Shown here: piece by piece, positions 36,340-43,573 of the stretch | Numbering within the stretch: the first letter of the stretch is position 1 | How the letters are laid out: every line of letters begins with the position of its first letter | DNA from: Elgaria multicarinata webbii | Taxonomy: Eukaryota > Chordata > Lepidosauria > Squamata > Anguidae | Length of the DNA: 64,000 nt | Direction: 5' to 3' | NCBI RefSeq assembly: GCF_023053635.1 | Contig: NC_086171.1 | Span: forward strand, 15,518,006-15,582,005 | Position numbers and translations under genes: made by a program | The notes under the pieces: model-generated | Database searches by the model: none | Told to the model about the DNA's origin: nothing | Seen by the model: the letters and a program-made list of their open reading frames with translations, nothing else

Positions 36340-39087
36340 GCTGACCACCATATCATAACTATAACAGACCAGGTCCTTAAGTTTACTATTGCACTGCTCT
36401 TGAGACCCTACTGAGAAGTAGCTGAATACCATCTATTCCTATTTTACAGAAATAACCAAAAAAGAAAGAGAATCAGCTCTGCATATTTACAACCACGAGA
36501 AGACCCTTGTCCTCCAGTCTATAGGATTTGGGAAGAGAATAGACATACCACTACTGCCGAAGGCAGTAACTAGCCTGACACCCACTAAAGTGATGCCTTT
36601 GCCTCCAGGTATTTCACAGTAATTTGAGAGAAAAACACAAATGAATGTTATTCACTCCGGCATACACTAAATGGCTTTCACAATTTATACAAACTTCTAT
36701 AATTGCACATGACCACCCAGCGTCACATGCGCCCCTCGGGGCCAAAGTGATTCTCAAGCCCCATTTTAAAACTATATAATCTCATATAAATTACTCTTCA
36801 AGGCATTGACAACCATTTAAATAGCCTTAGTTTTTCTAGACCCTCAGTACTGAAGTATTTCAGACTCTGAGGACCCGTGAAAAGAACGTTCATGAGGCGT
36901 ACTGCATAGCTGCCTTCTTTCTAGTTCTAGGGAGAACGCTTGGTTTCAAGCTTTGGGATTAGGGCGATGGTTGAGGTTCAAGGATTTGCAACTGCCTTCA
37001 GTTATTATTCAGAGTGATTGTTGTGCTACATTAGAATCAATGCATACAATCCTATGCATGTTTAGACAGTGCTGGCTGGGGAGTGCTGGGAGTTGTAGGA
37101 CTTTTTTCTGTCTAAACATGCATAGGATTACACCCTAAGGGCTCAAATCAATGGGAGGCTTACAAGTATCCACTACAAAGTGGGAGGTGCCTCACATCTC
37201 CCGCTCTGCGTTTTAGCTAGATGGGTGATTTTGCCCATCTAGCGGAGGCTTTGGGGAGGGTGAGGGAAGGAGTCTGGGGGCAGCTGGGGATACCTCGTAG
37301 CCCCACATCCTCAGTCTCTTCCCCTCCATGCCACCAGGAATGCATTCTTTTCCCCATCACCTTACTCTTGTTTTGCAAGCATGGAGAGGTAGCCGCTGTG
37401 ATTCTCTCTATGCTGGCTATGAGGGGGAGGAGGAGAGGTGGGGAGTGCCATTTCTAAGCTTGGAGCCCTGTCTATAAGCTCAGAGACAGGAAATCACACA
37501 ATCCTATGTCGTCGTCCCCAGATGCTGTTTCCGGGCCATAGGATTGCTCCGTAAAATTCTTAGGAACACAGGAAGCTGCTTTATACGGAGTCAGACCATT
37601 GGTTTATCTAGCCTAGTCTTGTTGACTCTGACTGGCAGCGGCTCTCCAGGGTTTCAGGTGGGATTCTTTTCCTTGCGCTACCTGGAGAAGCCAGGATCGA
37701 ACCTGGGACCTTCTGAATGCCAAGCAGGTGCTCCATCACTCTGAGTCATGGCCCCTCTTTAGATTCTAAACCTCTCTACCCACGCCCCTAGAAATAAGTG
37801 TCACATTCAGGAAACAATTTTGGCATCATTTCCCCACCCACCCCAACACTCATCCTTTAAAACAAATGGCATTTAGAACTTAGCATTAGGTATCGCTTGA
37901 GTAAAGTGGTCTACAAACTTTAATAGCTTTTTCTCATTTTGCTTTAAGGTTGCGAGTTTGGAAATCACCTGGTTAAGTAAGTGGTTCTTCATTCCAAAGT
38001 ATTAAAATTTAAGTACAAAACTCCCTGTTACTTACAAGTAAAAACAATGGTCTAGTGGCACCTTAAAAACTTATGTATTGTGCCATAATCTTTCACGTCC
38101 ACTTCCATCAGATGCAAGACATGGTATCTTGAATTGGCAGATTGTGTGTTGTGTGTATGTGTGTGTGCATTCACTGCCTGATTGAGCCATTTGGAAAATA
38201 TTCTGATTCACCTCTTCAAATCTAGATGTTGTAGGACTGCAGCTCACCGCTCATCTGGGCTGGTGCAAGTTGCAGTTTAACAACAGCCGGAGGGCCACTC
38301 GTGGGCCCACCCGATTTAAAGCCCTAAAAGACTCGGGGCCAGGTCTCCATCCATATTTACTATCTGGACTCCAAAATCATCATTTGAAGCACCCTGCAGG
38401 TGCCCCCACCAAATGAAGCAAGGCAAATGCTGGCAACAGATGACCTTTTCAGTGGTGGCACCCCATCTGTGGGAATGTCTTCCACAGAGTGTCTTGCCTG
38501 GGGGCTATGTTGAATAAATTCCTGGGTGTATAAAAACCTGAAGACCTTTTTATTCACCCAGGAATTTAAAGAACTGTTTTAGCGCCTTTAGATTTCTGCA
38601 CTGTTTTACTTTTTGCTGGTGGATTTACTTTTTATTATGTGGGGCACTGTTCTTACTCCTTGGCACTGAATAGTGGGCCTTAAAGATACTCCTCTGTAGC
38701 TTGACTTTACCCTTTGGGTTCTACTAAATTGGCTTTATTTTCTGTGGCTACATGGTACAAAAAAAAAAAAAAAAAAAATCCCGTATCAAAATATTTTGAA
38801 TGCATTGGGTAATGAATATTAGAGCCAGAAATCTGTTACTTAAACATTAGGTTCCTTACTATACATTGTAAATTTATTGTCAATTACTACTTTTAAAAAT
38901 TATTTTTTGGTTCTTATGAAGAATTCCATTTGAAAATCCAGAGGATGCTGTCTTTGTGAGGGCAACAAAGCGCTCTGTAATGGAGTTCTCGACTGTCGAT
39001 TGGGAGAAAATGCCCACCAGTGAAGAAAAACGCCTTGGCAGCAATCCAGAAAAAAGACCAGAGAAGCTGATGTTCAGATTCAAATAG
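13380..39087 (+). CDS. LRRC72: LRRC72, leucine-rich repeat protein, complete coding gene (9 coding exons)
   Basis: Coding exons are 13380-13424, 15101-15174, 19218-19287, 24700-24781, 26201-26314, 34174-34263, 36450-36608, 37949-37976 and 38922-39087. They sum to 828 nt, giving 275 residues plus a stop; the human protein is similar in length (about 287). All introns begin GT and end AG and every phase matches the next exon. Four SDS22-like LRRs lie at about residues 25-125, with cores such as LKYLWLNNNK, LTELYLNNNE and LQILLLHNNQ. They end in an LRR-cap-like segment (LYVIYHIPSVTLLDRK, about 142-157), followed by a basic/proline tail and a conserved PEDAVFVR motif. Such LRRs normally bind proteins; the partner and location of LRRC72 are not established. 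The neighbour downstream is ANKMY2 in convergent orientation, as in mammals. Exon 1 is inferred (see its entry); the other eight exons match the family closely. Confidence 0.92.
13806..14268 (+). mobile_element. tRNA-derived SINE interrupted by a CR1 fragment
   Basis: The 5' head carries A box TAGCTCAGTGGTAGAGC and B box GGTTCAATCC. The 3' end is CAGATGGGCCAATGTTCTGA followed by TATAAGGCAACTTCCTACC, the usual end of this squamate SINE. Between them a CR1-type segment (13987-14130, minus) and a scrap of hAT-like palindrome (AGTTGTAGTCCAACACATCT) are inserted. Confidence 0.7.
14719..14848. mobile_element. hAT-like hairpin MITE with perfect 8-bp TSD
   Basis: A 130-bp palindrome with ends CAGCCTTTCTCAACC / GGTTGAGAAAGGCTG and centre CCAGCCAGCTGGCTGGG. 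CTCTAAGG is duplicated at 14711-14718 and 14849-14856. The arms differ at only about five of 64 positions. 8-bp duplication plus CAG ends assigns it to hAT. Confidence 0.9.
15101..15174 (+). CDS. LRRC72: LRRC72 coding exon 2
   Basis: Acceptor CTGTTTTCAG, donor GTAAGT. It encodes ILEKQLKICGFRKDKEV then TDLYLGE, residues 16-39 plus two bases of codon 40. This is the start of the first LRR; the family pattern is a Q-L-x-I-C/R-G lead-in followed by V-T-x-L-x-L. Confidence 0.92.
15388..15631. mobile_element. Family B MITE with TAG target duplication
   Basis: Begins GGCCAGATCTACACCAAGCA, ends GTAGTGTAGATCCTGCC, and is flanked by TAG on both sides. The interior holds CATAGTGTTATATCCTGCTT and CAACAGTTGTCAGTGCACTT. 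It lies 213 bp downstream of LRRC72 exon 2. Confidence 0.7.
15777..16212 (+). mobile_element. L2-type LINE 3' end
   Basis: The plus strand encodes the C-terminal block VAPRLWNELPKEVRLAPTLR then SFRLQVKTF. An AT-rich UTR follows, with the tail ACCGCCCAGAAAGCTTTGGC and GGCGGTATAAAAATGCAATA. Confidence 0.85.
16380..16810. other. GC-rich block of unknown origin, intronic
   Basis: About 430 bp with raised GC and several open frames of 60-90 codons that look incidental. It ends GGGTATGCCTGGGCACACCC and AGAATACCCC, a wording that suggests a repeat end. No family recognised and no splice-consistent exon. Confidence 0.35.
17461..17745 (-). mobile_element. Bov-B LINE 3' end, internally deleted
   Basis: Same family as 9712-10131: the minus strand encodes [17 protein letters not shown]-like sequence and [18 protein letters not shown]. 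About 40 bp near the tail is missing compared with the other copies (CGTTTCCGACTCTTCGGCCG joins two distant parts). Confidence 0.9.
18901..19042. mobile_element. Family F hairpin MITE
   Basis: GGCATAACCCTATGCATATT, TTTAGACTGGAAAAAGT, then the inverted arm GGGAGTTGTAGGGCTTTTTC and CTGTCTAAACATGCAT. Other copies are at 34971, 35408, 37037, 49022 and 58182. Confidence 0.75.
19218..19287 (+). CDS. LRRC72: LRRC72 coding exon 3
   Basis: Acceptor TTTCTTTCAG, donor GTAAAT. Seventy bases complete codon 40 and reach residue 63: GLREVPDLSRFRILKY then LWLNNNK. This is the best conserved LRR of the family. A (TTA)n tract starts only 9 bp past the donor. Confidence 0.95.
19297..19490 (-). mobile_element. 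(TTA)n and LINE tail next to a splice donor
   Basis: About 16 TTA units (19297-19345) precede a minus-strand LINE-tail segment (TATTTGTATCTCACCTTTTG, GGCCTCAAGGCAGTATTACA). The insertion begins 9 bp after the LRRC72 exon 3 donor. Confidence 0.7.
19500..19810. repeat. GC-rich segment with short direct repeats
   Basis: GGAGCCTGCCTCTTAA occurs at about 19579 and again at about 19790, bracketing a 210-bp GC-rich block. Family unknown; it may be an insertion with long flanking duplications or part of a larger repeat. Confidence 0.4.
20000..21060. other. Intron without recognisable feature
   Basis: AT-rich LRRC72 intron 3 sequence; single short frames only. Confidence 0.55.
21077..21850. mobile_element. 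Two CR1-type segments, one inserted inverted in the other
   Basis: One copy runs minus (GTCCATCTAGTCCAGCATTC at 21105), breaks near 21161 and resumes near 21595 (CTTCTCCTCCATGAATTTGT). Between them is an opposite-orientation copy (GGTGTGGAGAATGTGGATAG to GATGGACCCTTGGTGTGATC). Confidence 0.65.
22077..22113. repeat. (TA)n microsatellite
   Basis: About 18 TA units inside LRRC72 intron 3. Confidence 0.95.
23480..23822 (+). mobile_element. LINE 3' end, L2/CR1-type
   Basis: A short decayed coding end is followed by ATTGGTCAGCCACCATTTTA, a T-rich UTR, CTCTCTGGATGTAGAGAGGT and a terminal (AAAT)n run (ATCTATAAATAAATAAATAAA). Confidence 0.5.
24091..24280 (-). mobile_element. (TAA)n and L2-type LINE tail
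   Basis: About 23 TAA units (24091-24160), then TTATTTCTTACCCACCTCTC, CCCTCTGGATCGAGGCAGAG and an A-rich stretch. The usual minus-strand LINE 3' end arrangement. Confidence 0.65.
24700..24781 (+). CDS. LRRC72: LRRC72 coding exon 4
   Basis: Encodes IQNLSFLKHNCCLTELYLNN and on to residue 90 (NEIRDIA), ending in phase 1 at donor GTATTG. Two in-frame acceptors are possible, AG at 24698-24699 or at 24704-24705. The upstream one keeps the LRR spacing equal to the mammalian protein and is chosen. Confidence 0.9.
25215..25503. mobile_element. hAT-like MITE with perfect 8-bp TSD
   Basis: Begins CAGGGTTAGACAACCTTTGG and ends GGATGCCTACCCCTG. GTCTACAG is duplicated exactly at 25207-25214 and 25504-25511. 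A relative lies at 44614-44956. Confidence 0.88.
26201..26314 (+). CDS. LRRC72: LRRC72 coding exon 5
   Basis: Acceptor TCATTTTTAG, donor GTAATG. It completes a Gly codon and encodes ALRNIHSLQILLLHNNQLKN followed by LDRTVKELQGMRNLQTL, residues 91-128 plus one base. A 509-bp foldback transposon begins 46 bp downstream of the donor. Confidence 0.95.
26361..26869. mobile_element. Family C GC-rich foldback element, 509 bp
   Basis: Arms of about 165 bp begin GAGGGAATCTACACAGCGTA and end with its inverse, flanked by AGT on both sides. The arms remain about 90% alike, with differences mostly C/T or G/A at CpG sites. The centre (about 26525-26695) is very GC-rich with (GCA)n and GGGCC runs. No transposase. 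Open frames of 80-144 codons here are by-products of GC content. Confidence 0.85.
27820..27935. mobile_element. hAT-like hairpin repeat
   Basis: GGCGGAAGGTAGATCTCCAG faces CTGCAGATCTACTTTCTGCC, around TTTCAACTCCCAGAAACC / GCTGGGAGTTGAAGTCC. A CAACTCCCAG palindrome like those at 14.7 and 48.1 kb. Confidence 0.65.
28120..29130. other. Intron without recognisable feature
   Basis: LRRC72 intron 5, AT-rich. Contains one small palindromic scrap (28621-28690, around TTCCCATTGAAATCAACATT and TTGATTTCAATGGGACC) that resembles the common AATGGG repeat. Confidence 0.5.
29146..29192. repeat. (TAA)n microsatellite
   Basis: About 15 AAT/TAA units in LRRC72 intron 5. Confidence 0.95.
29351..30468. mobile_element. 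Family C element carrying a nested family A MITE
   Basis: Ends GGCAGAATCTACGCATTGCA and GGATGTGTAGATTCCCTC, related to the ends of 26361-26869. ATG is duplicated at 29348-29350 and 30469-30471. The next terminal motif AAGCGCCTCC / GGAGGCGCTTTC is also inverted. The middle is split by the element at 29609-30113. Confidence 0.75.
29609..30113. mobile_element. Harbinger-like MITE, family A, 505 bp, nested
   Basis: Ends GGCCTTAGCTAGATGGGG / GTCTAGCTAAGGCC. TGG is duplicated at 29606-29608 and 30114-30116. CpG-rich interior. It inserted into a family C element after that element had landed. Confidence 0.85.
30798..31122. mobile_element. hAT-like MITE, family E, with perfect 8-bp TSD
   Basis: Ends TAGGGTGACCATATGAAAAG / CTTTTCATATGATCACCCTA. 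CCCTTACT is duplicated at 30790-30797 and 31123-31130. Inside, GGGAATTTCAGCAGGTGTCA and AACTGTTGTGAC recur inverted, so it looks like a dimer. Confidence 0.88.
31227..31645. mobile_element. hAT-like element, TAGGGTGACCA ends, nested
   Basis: Perfect ends TAGGGTGACCA / TGGTCACCCTA over 419 bp. Flanks GTTATAAC and GATATAAC differ at one position, consistent with an 8-bp duplication of host sequence. The interior differs from the 30.8-kb copy, so it is a second subfamily. Confidence 0.78.
31696..32030. mobile_element. Family D element, nested
   Basis: Ends GAGCGTCATCACAGG / CGATAAAACGCTC, flanked by ATG on both sides. On the reverse strand it aligns block by block with 10279-10594. The right end holds two copies of the terminal motif GATAAAAC(A/G)CTC, 30 bp apart. 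Confidence 0.7.
33073..33224. mobile_element. Family E MITE variant
   Basis: TAGAGTGATCAGATGCAAAA to CATATGGTCACCCTA. The core has AGGGCTCCTGCAGCTTTAAC and CACCTGCTGAAATTCCCTTT. No clear target duplication. Confidence 0.7.
33503..33866. mobile_element. Family D-like element, diverged
   Basis: Starts GAGTGTTTTAATAGTTCGCT and ends near TGTCTGAAGGAGCTC. It keeps CATTACTGGCCACTCACAGATG and TGCTGTGCATCTCCTGC, like the other two copies. Confidence 0.55.
34174..34263 (+). CDS. LRRC72: LRRC72 coding exon 6
   Basis: Acceptor CAACTCTTGCAG, donor GTAGAA. Joined to exon 5 it reads NLFNNPLSHDGRYHLYVIYH then IPSVTLLDRK, residues 129-158. It holds the last LRR asparagine ladder position and the LRR-cap-like helix typical of SDS22-type proteins. 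Confidence 0.95.
34742..34880. mobile_element. Family E compact hairpin, 139 bp
   Basis: TAGGGTGACCATCTGGAAAG faces CTTTCCACATGGTCACTCTA. Both arms carry GGACAGGG / CCCTGTCC, and the AACAGTTGTCTAGAAA arm is inverted at the centre. Confidence 0.8.
34971..35105. mobile_element. Family F hairpin MITE
   Basis: CTCATGCATGTTTAGTCAAT and ACAAGTCCCAGCATTCC face GGAATGCTGGGAGCTGTAGG and TTGCATAGGATTGCACCC. Confidence 0.75.
35408..35530. mobile_element. Family F hairpin MITE
   Basis: AGCAATCCTATGGTTATTTA and GTCCTACAACTCCCAGCA face GGAATGCTGGCAATTGTAGG and CATGCATAGGATTGTGCC. Confidence 0.75.
36079..36291 (+). mobile_element. tRNA-derived SINE
   Basis: A box TGGTGTAGTGGCTAAAGTG, B box GGTTCTAGTCC, body CTCACTGGGTGACTTTGGGC, then a LINE-like 3' end CTTGGGTTCCTTGGAGGAAA. 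It ends in (AAT)n at 36292-36339. It lies 110 bp upstream of LRRC72 exon 7. Confidence 0.85.
36292..36339. repeat. (AAT)n microsatellite at SINE 3' end
   Basis: About 16 AAT units continuing from the SINE tail. Confidence 0.95.
36450..36608 (+). CDS. LRRC72: LRRC72 coding exon 7
   Basis: Acceptor CTATTTTACAG, donor GTATTT. Residues 159-211: EITKKERESALHIYNHEKTL, VLQSIGFGKRIDIPLLPKAV and a TSLTPTKVMPLPP stretch. The K-E-R ... I-x-N-H-x-K ... V-Q-S-I-x-F-G pattern agrees with mammalian LRRC72; the end is proline-rich and likely disordered. Confidence 0.93.
37037..37140. mobile_element. Family F hairpin MITE
   Basis: ACAATCCTATGCATGTTTAG and ACAGTGCTGGCTGGGGA, then GGGAGTTGTAGGACTTTTTT and AACATGCATAGGATT. 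Confidence 0.75.
37556..37762 (-). mobile_element. tRNA-derived SINE (same family as 13.8 kb)
   Basis: The minus-strand A box lies in GACTCAGAGTGATGGAGC and the B box GGTTCGATCC reads from GGATCGAACC. The 3' end TAGGAACACAGGAAGCTGCT is that family's typical terminus. Confidence 0.85.
37949..37976 (+). CDS. LRRC72: LRRC72 coding exon 8 (28-nt microexon)
   Basis: A 28-base exon between AG at 37947-37948 and donor GTAAGT at 37977. It encodes G-CEFGNHLV and two bases of the next codon, with phases fitting both neighbours. It corresponds to the S-D-F-A-F-A-N-N-V segment of the mammalian protein without a gap. Too short to find by ORF length; found by phase and homology. Confidence 0.85.
38230..38720 (+). 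mobile_element. L2-type LINE 3' remnant
   Basis: Contains a decayed VAPHLWECLPQSVLPG block, CCTTTTTATTCACCCAGGAA and a T-rich 3' region. It lies just upstream of the last LRRC72 exon. Confidence 0.55.
38759..38778 (+). repeat. Poly-A tract
   Basis: About 20 A residues, possibly the tail of the preceding LINE remnant. Confidence 0.9.
38922..39087 (+). CDS. LRRC72: LRRC72 coding exon 9 with stop
   Basis: Encodes KIPFENPEDAVFVRATKRSV, MEFSTVDWEKMPTSEEKRLG and SNPEKRPEKLMFRFK, then TAG at 39085-39087. The PEDAVFVR and KRSVM motifs and the W-(D/E)-x-x-P-T-x-E-E pattern match the family; the last 15 residues are lineage-specific. No clear AATAAA was found in the next 300 bp. Confidence 0.92.
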
Positions 39088-39587
39088 GAACATCTTTCTG
39101 TAGACAGCAGTGTCTCCCTTAAGAACTCTCTTTCGTGTTTTTCATAGTAAATGTTCTTGCTGTAAACCTCAATTAAGAACATTTCAAGCATGAAAATCTT
39201 ACTGTGTATTATTATTTTAGGTCTCAGTGCACAATCTTATGGCTTCTAGATGGATGCTAGGTATTTAGACAGTACTACGGATGTCATAGATAGTACTATG
39301 AAATGGGAGGGGGAAATCTGGGTGGGTATTTGCCATCCCTGCCCCCCCCCCAAAAAGCCTGTGCCAGCTGCTGTGGAAAGCTTTGCAGTGGGTCACTTTC
39401 CCAAGGTTGAAACCACATCAAAAAGGAAGAGGGAAGGATGGGGATGTACTGGTGGCCACACAGCCCCTGTGCCCACCCCCACCAGCATGACCCAGCTAGA
39501 TGGGAGCAGAGGTCTGTCTAGAGTAAAGTACTGCAAAAAAGGATGGGAAATTTAAAAGCCTCAGTAGCTTCTGCCCTGCCGGCAAGA

Positions 39588-39820
39588 GAACAACTGTGGT
39601 ATAGTGGCTAAAATGTTGGACTGGGAGTCAGGAGATCCAGGTTCTAGTCCCCACTCAGCCATGGAAACCCACTGGGTGACCTTGGGCCAGTTACAAACTC
39701 TCAGCCCAACCCACCTCACAGGATTGTTGTGAGGATAAAATGGAGAGGAGGAGGTTTATGTACACCACCTTGGGTTCCCTGGAGGAAAAAAGTTGGGATA
39801 CAAATGCAATAAATAAATAA
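39588..39820 (+). mobile_element. tRNA-derived SINE
   Basis: TGTGGTATAGTGGCTAAAAT (A box), GGTTCTAGTCCCCACTC (B box), CACTGGGTGACCTTGGGCCA, CTTGGGTTCCCTGGAGG and AATAAATAAATAAAC at the end. It follows the LRRC72 stop by 500 bp. Confidence 0.85.
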
Positions 39821-40131
39821 ACTGGGCACAGAATGAGAAACCTCTGATCTCGGAGACTCTCATTTGCTCCAGTGTCAACTCCCTAGGATTGCACCCTTAA
39901 TGTACAGTATTGCAAGGAGGCTGTTTCAAGCGATAAAATATATTATCTAAGTTTAATGCTCTTTTCTAAAGCTTGCGCACAAAATTGTTGCCCCAAATTT
40001 CAGATTTCGCCAAAGAAATATATAGTATTGGCAACAAAAATGACTGGTTGTTCCAAAGTAGAATTGAATCATGCAAGGATGTTGACTTATAAATTTGTGA
40101 AAGGATAGAATATAAATGTCTGTACTAAAGG

Positions 40132-40476
40132 TTGGTTCAATATTTTAAAAGAGGGAGGAAGACGACAGGAAGAGCTTTTACAAAATTAAGCCATATTACT
40201 TGCATTGACAAATTATGTTCTATAACTGTGATCCCTAAACCAATCCCAATAGAAAGAGATAGTTCAAGAAAGTTAAGCCAGCATGGATTGACAGCATCGT
40301 TTAATGTAAACAGACAAGAAGAAAAAAACCATCTTCAAAATCTAGCTGAAGACCCAGGAAGTGTCACATCGGATATGATCCAACAGATTAATGATTGGTT
40401 ATTTCTATACTACCTTTCTGAAGCCAATCAGGGAGGTTTACAAAGATTTCAGAAAATAAAAACCACAATCAGATAA
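40132..40476 (+). other. Unexplained 114-codon ORF between the two genes
   Basis: The open frame contains HGLTASFNVNRQEEKNHLQN and LAEDPGSVTSDMIQQINDWL. Its first about 270 bases resemble none of the repeat families in the window. From about 40395 the sequence turns into a LINE-tail-like segment (CTTTCTGAAGCCAATCAGGG), so the last 25 codons are repeat-derived. It could be an alternative 3' exon of LRRC72, an old repeat, or chance. I do not recognise a family. Confidence 0.3.
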
Positions 40477-42195
40477 AAACATAGTAAAGCATTAAATGAC
40501 CTTAAAAATATATCAATTTTAAAAAGCGGAGTTCCGGTTCCGGTTGGGCGAGGCAGCACACACGTAGTTTGGTAGCTCGCCTAATTTTACTCTTTTTATC
40601 TTAATTTATTTATTCTTTTACCCTATCGGTTGAAGTTCGATTTTATCTTGGCACTGTTATTAGTGCTTTTTTACATGAGGAAAGCTAGCCTCTGGAATTT
40701 GTTTAATTGTTCAGCTCGGAGTTGTCGGACTCCTCTGCATTTCTCTCCCCCACTGTTGGGGAACATTCTACAAACAGCGCTTGATCTGATGGTGTTATCT
40801 ATCGAAGCTGCTGACTGTGAAGACACACGGCGGTAAGGAGAAGCTGCAGTCCTGATACAGCAGGAAGAGCGGGCAGAGCTAATTTAAATTTTAAAATTTT
40901 AAAAAGCCAAGTTAAAAAGATGTATCTTGACCTTTCTTCCTGAATGCAGAGGACTGGGAACTAGTTGCAACTCCAAAGGGAGTGTGTTCCAAAGTTTAGG
41001 AGCAACCCAGGAGTAAAGCCTTTCCCACATGCCTGACAAGGATGTCTTCAAAACGGGTCTCTTTTGCTGATCTTAATAATCAAGCAGGTTCATACCCAAA
41101 TAGGCAGTCCATCAGATAGCCAGGCCCTAAGACACTTAGAGCTTTAAAGGTTGAGACACTTTGAACTGATCCTGGAAAACAATTGGCAGATTGATCAGCA
41201 CTGGGGTAATTGATTACAAAACTGCACACTGGTTAGCAATCTTGTTACCGGATTTTGCACCAGTTGAAGCTTCTGGATACGCTTCAAGGATATGCCCTGC
41301 ACTGAATACACTGTAAATAGTCTAACTGTGATGTCACAAAGACACAGATAACTGCTGCTAGATCAGTGTAGGATCTTTCAGGGAAGAGCACGACCCCATT
41401 CAAAACAGATTAAAATCCAATTCCCGAGCTAGGCATTCCGTTGACAAACAGCACCTATGTCTTTTCTGGATTTAATGTCAGCTTGTTCACCCATATCCAG
41501 CCCATTATCCAACATAGGCCATGTTCAAGGTGTCTACTGCTTCCTTGGGACCAGATAATAAAGAGCAATAGAGCTGAGCATCATCAGCATATGGATGACA
41601 CCTCACTCTATAGCCCCAGATGATTTCTCACAGCAGTTTCATGTAGATGTTAATCACAAGGGACAGAACAGAAGCTTGGCTGATGCCACATGTAGACTAA
41701 TGGCCATGATGCTGAACAGTAGTTCACCAACACTACCTTCTGGACACGAACTGACAGGAGGGACCGAAACCACAGCAATACAATGTCCCCAAGGCCCAGG
41801 TCTGTAAGGCAGACCAGAAGGATACCATGGTCAGTGGCATCAAAAGCTGCCAAGAGGTCCAGAAGAATTAGTAGGCCTGGCACAGATCATCCACAAAAGC
41901 AGACCCATTCCCCTAGCCTGCCCAAAAGCCCAATTGCAATGGGTCCAGATAATCAGTATCATCCAAATGCATCTGGAAGTCATGAGGCCACTGTCTTCTC
42001 AATCACCTCAGCAAAGAATAGAGTGTTTGAGACTGTCCTGCAGCTTCCCAGATCTCTTGGATCAAGGAAAGGTTTCTTTAATGAAGGTCTTATTACTACT
42101 TCCTTCAAGCAAGAGGGAACATCCTCCTCCTGCAAGGACATATTAATTGCGCCCCTTAGGCATCTGCCCACAGACCCATCCTGGCTGATTTAATT
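40395..42195 (-). mobile_element. L2-type LINE remnant with reverse-transcriptase pieces
   Basis: The minus strand keeps a recognisable RT segment at 41883-41650: LLILLDLLAAFDATDHGILL then LVCLTDLGLGDIVLLWFRSL, the A-F-D-x-x-D-H motif of L2/CR1 elements. Upstream of it (42171-41980) is LKKPFLDPRDLGSCRTVSNT-like sequence. From 41640 down to 40860 are decayed downstream parts. GC and frames are degraded throughout. Confidence 0.7.
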
Positions 42196-42610
42196 AGTCA
42201 GGATGGGCAAGGGTCAAGCAGGCAAGTGGTAGCCCCCCCACCTCTCCCGACACTTTTTCCACCTTCTCAACAGACAGTGCTTTCCCCCACCCCCACTGAT
42301 ACAGAAGTTGAATGGCATTTTTAATTTAGACAGATAAATTAAAAGCTTTTCATTTTGCTAGCCAGTGGCTGTATTTTCAACAGATGTTTGTAAAGCAGCT
42401 ATGCTTTGTGTAGGTACACAAACAGATGGGTATGCTATTATAATTTTAACCAGATGGTTTATCTCTTGTCCTCACAATCTAGGATGGTGTGACGTTGTTA
42501 CACCGGACAAGTAAATTGACATATGCTGGATTATAAAACGCCGAAGTGAGCATTATAACCATAAGCCATTGACTGCATGTTTCATGACACTGCGATCTAG
42601 AAAACAGTGT

Positions 42611-42834
42611 TTACTCCTCAGACTCTTGTGCTTTTTCAATAACTATGTCTGCTAATTGGGTCTCTCCTTCAAGGACTTTGTCAGCTTGAGGAGCTGGTGC
42701 AGATGTCTCCTCGTTAGAAATCATCTCTTCAGTGCTGTCTCCCGCACATTTTAGTTCCACTTCCTTATTATCTCCGGCTTCAGAGATCAACTGTTCTTCA
42801 CTTGTTAAAGTAGGTTCTGCTGCTTGTGCTGCCT
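42611..42834 (-). CDS. ANKMY2: ANKMY2 last coding exon with stop
   Basis: Acceptor CCCTCCCATAG. Seventy-three residues and TAA at 42613-42611, including [20 protein letters not shown], many Asp/Glu residues, and the end IEKAQESEE. An acidic, low-complexity tail is usual in this family, and its sequence diverges quickly. No AATAAA was seen close downstream on the minus strand. Confidence 0.92.
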
Positions 42835-43521
42835 CTATGGGAGGGAAAACAACGCACACCATGAGGATTATGTAAGTTACAATGCTGAACAAAGCATAGA
42901 ACATGGGCACCATTATCTCAGAAACTAACACTAGCATTGGAAGCTATTTTGGGAGTATTTGTAATGAAGCCATCAAGAATACAAGTTAAAATGGCTCAAA
43001 GAATGAATGAAACTGTAATTTCACTGGAAGACTCAGAAAGCAGCTGTGTGTTAATAAAATTCTGATATAAGCAGAGCAACATCTGGCCCCGGCCCTCTGA
43101 GGCAGCAGCAGCTCAGGTAAGTGGATGGTTACTCGAGGAAGAGAACAAAAGGAGGCGGGCATGAAATGTGTGAATGGACCCAGTCATATCACTGGAAAGA
43201 GGAACTGACTCTAGGAATGACTGGTGCTATTGACTGTTAACCAACTGGGACAACATAAGGGCTTTGTATGTGTTAACAACTGCATGTATAGCATGACACC
43301 TGTTTGTTCATCTTAGTCTTAATCTAGCTAGGAATTCACATGTATAAATTGGAATGGGAGGGTTATCACTTATAGTTTGCCTCTCCAGTTCAAAGGTTGA
43401 ATCACTCTTCAAGCAAGAGTTTTTAACTCTTGTGTTTTTAACCTGTTGGGTGTTTTATTGTGGTTTTAATTTTTGTGAACCGCCCAGAGAGCTTCGGCTA
43501 TTGGGCGGTATAAAAATGTAA

Positions 43522-43573
<52 letters not shown>

